Assembly (NCBI RefSeq): GCF_014385435.1
Contig: NZ_JACSUD010000002.1
Coordinates: forward strand, 1-64,000
DNA length: 64,000 nucleotides
Reading direction: 5' to 3'
DNA from: Alloprevotella sp. Lung230
Lineage (GTDB): Bacteria; Bacteroidota; Bacteroidia; Bacteroidales; Bacteroidaceae
In this document: positions 59,453-64,000 of the stretch, piece by piece
Numbering within the stretch: position 1 is the stretch's first letter
Layout of the letters: every line of letters starts with the position of its first letter
Notes under the pieces: model-generated
What the model saw: only the letters and a program-made list of their open reading frames with translations
The model's database searches: none
What the model was told of the DNA's origin: nothing
Made by a program: the position numbers and the translations under genes

Positions 59453-60649
59453 CTATTCTTCAATCTGAGAAATCTCCTCAAACTCACGGCCGAGGTTGAG
59501 TTTGAGATAGACTTCGTAGAGCATCGGACGCCAAGCGGAAACTTTGTCGGGCTGCAGACGGCGGAAGGCTTCGAGATGTGGGCGAGCCAAGGTGTAGAGT
59601 TGCTGGCGGCGGCGATAGGCCGCGGAGTAACTACGGGCGTTGATGGAAGTGGGGAGTTCCACTCTCTGCGCCTGCCGGAAGTAGGACCGCCCTAAAAGAT
59701 ATTGAGCTTCGATGCTGGTGCTGTCGCATCGGAGGAGATTGTGGGCAGCACGGATGCAGAGGTTGTCGTTGCCTAAGTGCTCATAGGCGATGGCCTGTGC
59801 GAGATAGAGGGTGGCATTGGTGGTATCTTCGGGCAAGAGGAGGTCGACCCAGAAGAGGACAGAGTCGGGACGTCGACGGTTGAAGTCGTAGTCGGAGAGG
59901 TGGGTGAAGAAAAAGGTGTTGCGCGGATAGGCGTTGATGCCTTGGCGCAAATAGCGGAGGAGACGGCTGCTGTCGGCTTGGGCATCGGCGGCAATGGTGA
60001 GGGCTTCCAGCACTTGTTCTCTCTGGAGGGTATCTGTCCAAGCAAGGTCTTTGTAGCGCTCGCATTCGGCATAGTTCTTCAAGTGGAGCTGGGCGAAGAG
60101 GTAGCGCTGAGCGTGCTGCGCCAAAGCATTGGAAGAGAGGTTGGCGCGCTGATGAGCGAAGAGCGTAGAACGCTGTGCCTCAATGGCCATCTTCGAGAAG
60201 CGGGCGGCATCGCTCATCTTTTGCAGATTGAAGAAGTAGAGTGAGGCCGCGGTGAGGTTGGGATAATAGTTGTTAAGCAGAAGAGCGTGTTCTTGTCGAA
60301 ACTTATGTCGGGCGCTGTCCTGTTGCTGTTCGGCTCGTTCGGTCAGAAGGGCATAATCGAAGATGCTGTAGAGCCGATTGAAGAAGGCAGTGGTGTCGGG
60401 CGAGCGCTTCAAATAGATTTTCTCATTCTCCTGTTCGTAGAGGCGGCGGCTGGCTTCCACTCCGTAGGCATAGAGTCGGGGTTGCGTGGAGAGCACACTG
60501 TCTTTCCTCATTTTTTCGACCAGCCCGATGGCATCGGCTGCCTTCTTATTTTTGAGGGCAAGTTGAATGGGAGCAAACGGATTCTGCACTCCCCCACACG
60601 CTGTGAGGAGGCAGAGCAAGGCAGGGAGTAGAGCGTTGCGTGGTGACAT
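59453..60649 (-). CDS. TPR-rich lipoprotein
   Basis: 398 residues. Lipobox LLTACGG (Cys18). Multiple TPR-like helical pairs throughout (AADAIGLVEKMRKDSVLSTQ, LNNYYPNLTAASLYFF, ATLYLAQAIAYEHLGNDN, AQYLLGRSYFRQAQRVE). Likely periplasmic scaffold or outer-membrane-associated assembly factor. Lies 72 bp after the next upstream TPR gene on the reverse strand, separated by a GC-rich hairpin. Function unknown. Confidence 0.8.
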   Translation of the reverse strand: MSPRNALLPALLCLLTACGGVQNPFAPIQLALKNKKAADAIGLVEKMRKDSVLSTQPRLYAYGVEASRRLYEQENEKIYLKRSPDTTAFFNRLYSIFDYALLTERAEQQQDSARHKFRQEHALLLNNYYPNLTAASLYFFNLQKMSDAARFSKMAIEAQRSTLFAHQRANLSSNALAQHAQRYLFAQLHLKNYAECERYKDLAWTDTLQREQVLEALTIAADAQADSSRLLRYLRQGINAYPRNTFFFTHLSDYDFNRRRPDSVLFWVDLLLPEDTTNATLYLAQAIAYEHLGNDNLCIRAAHNLLRCDSTSIEAQYLLGRSYFRQAQRVELPTSINARSYSAAYRRRQQLYTLARPHLEAFRRLQPDKVSAWRPMLYEVYLKLNLGREFEEISQIEE

Positions 60650-60661
60650 ATTTGTGGAAAG

Positions 60662-60692
60662 GCAGAGACACCCCGGTGGAGGTGTCTCTGCA
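60662..60692 (-). terminator. hairpin between two TPR genes
   Basis: GCAGAGACACC pairs with GGTGTCTCTGC across CCGGTGGA. Reverse-strand tail CTTTCC is only weakly T-rich, so partial termination. Confidence 0.55.
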
Positions 60693-60721
60693 AGTTTAGA
60701 AATAGGGAAAAAGAAAGTCGC

Positions 60722-61996
60722 TTACTGATGAGCGCTGCGGCTCATGATTTCGTCCATTTGGTTGGCTTCTGCCTTGCGGCCGAGGTTGAAATAGATTTGC
60801 TGCAAAGCCGAGGCCCACATCTTAGAGCGGTCGGGAGCAAGTTGGCGCACCTTTTCCATGAAGGGGAGAGCCTTTTCGTAGTAACCCTTAATTTCGGCTA
60901 TCTCCTTGTTGTACTGGTCGACGGCCTTCTGACCGATGACCTTCGTGGTCTTGCCGGCATACTTATAGACACCGTCCTGACGCTTGGTGACCACTTCGTT
61001 CATATAGGCATAGGCCATATTGGCGTTGGCTTCGAGGAAGTTGGCATCGTAGCCCAAGCACTTTTCGAAGGCTTCACGTGCTGCAGGATAGTCACGCTTG
61101 AGGTTGAGGTCGACACAGCCCTTCATGTACCACGCACTCTTGCTGTCGGGGCGCTTGGCGATGATGTCGGCAGCAGTGGCTTCGGCGCCGGCCACATCGT
61201 TGTTGTTGTAGTAGACGCTGATGAGGCTTTCCATGAAACCGATGTTGTCCTCAACGTCGGTGATGGCTTGCTTCAAGCAGTTCACGTAGGCCGTGGTGTC
61301 ATGCGTGGTCTCCATGATGGCTTGGAGCTTCATCAAGTAAAGGTCGCGCTTCTGCTGTGGGAGGGCGAATCCTCCGTCAACGGTTTCGAGCACCTCTTGC
61401 CATTTCTTCTGTTCGTAGGAGAGAATGGTCATGTAGTAGGCCGTGGTGGCATAGCTTTCGGCCTTGGCTTGGAGGAGCGAGTCCTTCACGCCGGCGAGGG
61501 CGGGGTTGTTGGGGAGATTGAGGTGTTTGCCAAACATTTCGCGGGCACCCACCTTGTCGCCGTTTTGGTTGAGAAATACACCAGCATAGAAGAAGTAGTC
61601 TTGGCAACCGAGGAGCATGCGGGTGTTGTCGGCGTCAAACTTGGCCTTGGGCATCTTACCCTTTTCGTTGGGCGTGTGTTCAGCCATGTAACTCTTGGAG
61701 TAGTAGTCGTACATCTGGCCGAGGCGGTTGATGAACGTCGCAGTGTCGAGCGGCTGATTTTGTGCCGCCTTCATCAATTCGGGATTGAAGAGTTGCGCTG
61801 CACAACGGCCGGCCATGTTGTAGATTTCATTGAACTTGGTCGTCTTCGGATTGTCAAACGACGATTGAAGTAAGGTGAGCGCTTCGGCGCTTTTGTTTTC
61901 ACCCATCAAGGTCTCGGCCTTGTAGATGACGCTGTTTTGGGCAAACCCACAGAGCGTGCTTGCTGCCAGCACAGCCATAGTAAAGATTTTCTTCAT
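60722..61996 (-). CDS. exported TPR protein downstream of gyrA
   Basis: 424 residues from ATG 61996 (signal peptide KKIFTMAVLAASTLCGFAQ); the frame continues upstream into gyrA but this start is the credible one. Several TPR repeats in the second half (SAWYMKGCVDLNLKRDYPAA, FLEANANMAYAYMNEVV). Periplasmic. A gyrA-TPR gene pair is a common order in Bacteroidales. It follows gyrA by 25 bp and may be co-transcribed with it. Confidence 0.85.
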   Translation of the reverse strand: MKKIFTMAVLAASTLCGFAQNSVIYKAETLMGENKSAEALTLLQSSFDNPKTTKFNEIYNMAGRCAAQLFNPELMKAAQNQPLDTATFINRLGQMYDYYSKSYMAEHTPNEKGKMPKAKFDADNTRMLLGCQDYFFYAGVFLNQNGDKVGAREMFGKHLNLPNNPALAGVKDSLLQAKAESYATTAYYMTILSYEQKKWQEVLETVDGGFALPQQKRDLYLMKLQAIMETTHDTTAYVNCLKQAITDVEDNIGFMESLISVYYNNNDVAGAEATAADIIAKRPDSKSAWYMKGCVDLNLKRDYPAAREAFEKCLGYDANFLEANANMAYAYMNEVVTKRQDGVYKYAGKTTKVIGQKAVDQYNKEIAEIKGYYEKALPFMEKVRQLAPDRSKMWASALQQIYFNLGRKAEANQMDEIMSRSAHQ

Positions 61997-62021
61997 GGTG
62001 GAATATGTTGTTGAGTGAATA

Positions 62022-64000
62022 TTATTCGTTGACTTCCGGACTTTCAGGCGTCTCGGTGATGGGAGTTGCGCCGTCTTCGCCTTCGAGGATTTCGACCTCT
62101 TCTTCATCATCGGCCGGAACCTGACACACGCTGCTGATAGCATCATTGCGTTTTTTGAGATCAATGAGACGAACCCCTTGAGTGGCACGACCGCACAAGC
62201 GCACATCGGCCACATGGAGGCGCAGGGTGATGGCGCTTCGGTTGATAATCATGAGGTCTTCTTCTTCCGTTACGCTCTTAATCGCCACAACCTTACCGGT
62301 TTTGTCGGTAATGTTGAGCGTACGCACACCCTTGGTGTTGCGATTGGTAATGCGGTAGTCATCCACGAGGCTGCGCTTACCATAGCCCTGCTCGCTGACC
62401 ACGAGAATGGTTTCGCGCTCTGGGTCGTTGACGCAAACCATGCCCACGATTTCGTCATCGCCGCCGTCGAGCACCATACCACGCACACCGGTGGCGTTAC
62501 GTCCCATCGTGCGGATGGCTTCTTCGCGGAAGCGCACGGCACGTCCGTTGCGGTTGGCCATGATGATTTCGTCGCTGCCGTTGGTCAGCACCACGCTCAC
62601 CACACGGTCGTCTTCGTTGATGTTGATGGCGTTCACACCGTTGGTGCGCGGACGAGAGTATTCCGTGAGACAAGTCTTCTTGACAATGCCCTGTTGGGTG
62701 GCGAAGACCACATAGTGGCTCTTGCAGAAGTCTTCATCGCGGAGCTTACGAATATGGAGACAGGCATTGATACGGTCGTCTGGGTCGATATTGAGCATGT
62801 TTTGAATGGCACGCCCCTTCGATTGACGCGTTCCTTCTTCGATTTCGTAAACGCGCAACCAGTAACAGCGGCCTTTGGCGGTGAAGAACAACATCGTGTT
62901 GTGCATCGTGGCTTGATAGATGTACTCGATGAAGTCTTGGTCGCGGGTCGAACTTCCCTTATAACCTACGCCGCCGCGACCTTGTGCACGAAATTCTGCG
63001 AGCGGAGTGCGCTTGATATAACCTAAATGACTAATGGTGATGACCACTTCATCGTCGGGATAGAAGTCTTCTGCGTTGAAGTTGGTCATATCCGGCATAA
63101 TTTCAGTCTTACGCTCGTCGCCATAGGCTTCTTTCACTTCCAGCAGTTCGTCCTTAATCACCTTTTTGCAGAGTTCGGGATCTGAAAGAATTTGGTTGAA
63201 GTATTCAATCTTACGCGCCAACTCATCATACTCCTCGTGGAGTTTTTCCTGTTGCAAACCGGTGAGCTGTCCGAGACGCATATCCACAATGGCACGTGCC
63301 TGCAGTTCATCAAGGGCAAAACGTTCCATCAAACCCTCCATAGCCACCTGAGTGTTCTTGCTGGCTTTGATGATGCGCACCACTTCGTCAATGTTGTCGG
63401 AAGCGATGATGAGCCCCTTTAAGATGTGCTGACGTTCTTGAGCCTTGCGCAGGTCGAAACGAGTGCGGCGAACGACCACATCGTGACGATGTTCCACAAA
63501 GTGGCGGAGACACTCTTTGAGGGTGAGCAACTGCGGGCGCATCTTGGCGGGATGTGTGCCGGGGATGGGCACAAGTGCAATACAATTGACGGCAAAGCTC
63601 GTTTGTAAGCCGGTCATCTTATAAAGCTTGTTGAGCACGACATTGGCGTTTTGTCCACGCTTCACATCGACCACAATGCGCATACCATCGCGGTCAGACT
63701 CATCATTGACATTGGCAATACCCTCTACCTTCTTCTCATTAGAAAGCGCGGCAATGGAGCGGCACAAGTCGGCCGTGTTGGTGCCATAAGGTACGGCACT
63801 GATGACGATTTTGTCGTGCTGCATACCGGCTTCGATTTCGGCTTTGGCACGAAGGATAACGCGACCGCGCCCCGTTTCGTAGGCACTCTTAATACCCACG
63901 TTGCCCATGATGTAAGCCCCCGTGGGGAAGTCAGGGCCTTTGATGTAGTGCATGAGCCCTTCGGTGTCGATGTCAGGATTGTCGATATAAGCAATCGTTC
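62022..64000 (-). CDS. gyrA: DNA gyrase subunit A, 3' part (5' end beyond window)
   Basis: About 659 residues visible; the reading frame stays open to the right edge (ending TIAYIDNPDIDTEGLMHYIK read back from the edge), so the catalytic-Tyr N-terminal part is outside. Visible are KGPDFPTGAYIMG of the breakage-reunion domain, the coiled-coil arm with MRLGQLTGLQQEKLHEEY, and the C-terminal pinwheel domain with the GyrA box QGRGGVG, which distinguishes GyrA from ParC. The tail is acidic (DDEEEVEILEGED). Confidence 0.95.
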   Translation of the reverse strand, partial: TIAYIDNPDIDTEGLMHYIKGPDFPTGAYIMGNVGIKSAYETGRGRVILRAKAEIEAGMQHDKIVISAVPYGTNTADLCRSIAALSNEKKVEGIANVNDESDRDGMRIVVDVKRGQNANVVLNKLYKMTGLQTSFAVNCIALVPIPGTHPAKMRPQLLTLKECLRHFVEHRHDVVVRRTRFDLRKAQERQHILKGLIIASDNIDEVVRIIKASKNTQVAMEGLMERFALDELQARAIVDMRLGQLTGLQQEKLHEEYDELARKIEYFNQILSDPELCKKVIKDELLEVKEAYGDERKTEIMPDMTNFNAEDFYPDDEVVITISHLGYIKRTPLAEFRAQGRGGVGYKGSSTRDQDFIEYIYQATMHNTMLFFTAKGRCYWLRVYEIEEGTRQSKGRAIQNMLNIDPDDRINACLHIRKLRDEDFCKSHYVVFATQQGIVKKTCLTEYSRPRTNGVNAININEDDRVVSVVLTNGSDEIIMANRNGRAVRFREEAIRTMGRNATGVRGMVLDGGDDEIVGMVCVNDPERETILVVSEQGYGKRSLVDDYRITNRNTKGVRTLNITDKTGKVVAIKSVTEEEDLMIINRSAITLRLHVADVRLCGRATQGVRLIDLKKRNDAISSVCQVPADDEEEVEILEGEDGATPITETPESPEVNE

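Overview
The window looks like chromosomal backbone from a member of the Bacteroidales (Bacteroidota), most likely near Prevotella/Alloprevotella or Porphyromonas. Signs are: promoters of the TTTG-N19/21-TAnnTTTG type in front of many genes, few Shine-Dalgarno sequences, a DUF5103 (type IX secretion plug) protein, a eukaryote-type GT3 glycogen synthase, an Nqr sodium pump, an HU-like 'HIG' protein, DUF4492-cydAB, and a second EF-G of the fusA2 type. The species cannot be fixed from the sequence alone. I see no tRNA or rRNA, no prophage, no transposase and no CRISPR. The one clear RNA gene is rnpB (RNase P RNA) at 13.07-13.47 kb.

Layout. 0-9.4 kb: lipoprotein, HU-like protein, fusA2, serS, a DUF4153-like membrane protein, gdhA and a secreted stalk-like orphan. 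9.5-18 kb: a TRIC-type channel and DUF5103 protein, GH29 alpha-L-fucosidase, rnpB, SPOR lipoprotein, a YtxH/holin-like envelope operon and a GH20 beta-hexosaminidase. 18-26 kb: cytochrome bd (DUF4492-cydA-cydB), panC, panD-nadD, truA-EamA transporter and the rpsF-rpsR-rplI ribosomal operon. 26-39 kb: clpC, a three-part fusion protein (GT2, GalT/HIT-like DUF4922, SpoIID) overlapped by an AmpG-like transporter, DUF4494, PLP-homeostasis protein, TPR protein and a four-subunit 2-oxoacid:ferredoxin oxidoreductase operon. 39-49 kb: PlsC-like acyltransferase, amidase/golvesin protein, ettA, and glycogen synthase plus glucan phosphorylase. 49.6-55.4 kb: nqrABCDEF. 56-64 kb: periplasmic GH13, DUF4874/DUF4832 lipoprotein, two TPR exported proteins and the 3' part of gyrA, which runs off the right edge.

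Functionally this is a picture of an anaerobic or nanaerobic saccharolytic bacterium. Exported glycosidases (GH29, GH20, GH13) release sugars, glycogen is made and phosphorolysed, reduced ferredoxin comes from 2-oxoacids, NADH is oxidised by Na+-NQR, trace oxygen is consumed by cytochrome bd, and ammonia is assimilated by GdhA.

The less ordinary content lies between genes and in one fusion. (1) A ~197-bp dispersed element with imperfect terminal inverted repeats has two full copies (11482-11678 and 28967-29162), an internally deleted copy (456-527), a half copy (3622-3684) and end-only palindromes (22120-22157, possibly 9510-9558). Both full copies carry a TTTG-N19/20-NNCCTTTG promoter-like core pointing at the next gene. 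(2) Five intergenic arrays of 21- or 22-bp palindromic units (1140, 17888, 28896, 44630, 55736) share architecture but mostly not sequence, and most lie downstream of an operon terminator. (3) The 1317-residue fusion at 29224-33177, with no signal peptide and translationally coupled to an AmpG-like permease, suggests an uncharacterised cytoplasmic cell-wall-sugar recycling or modification module.
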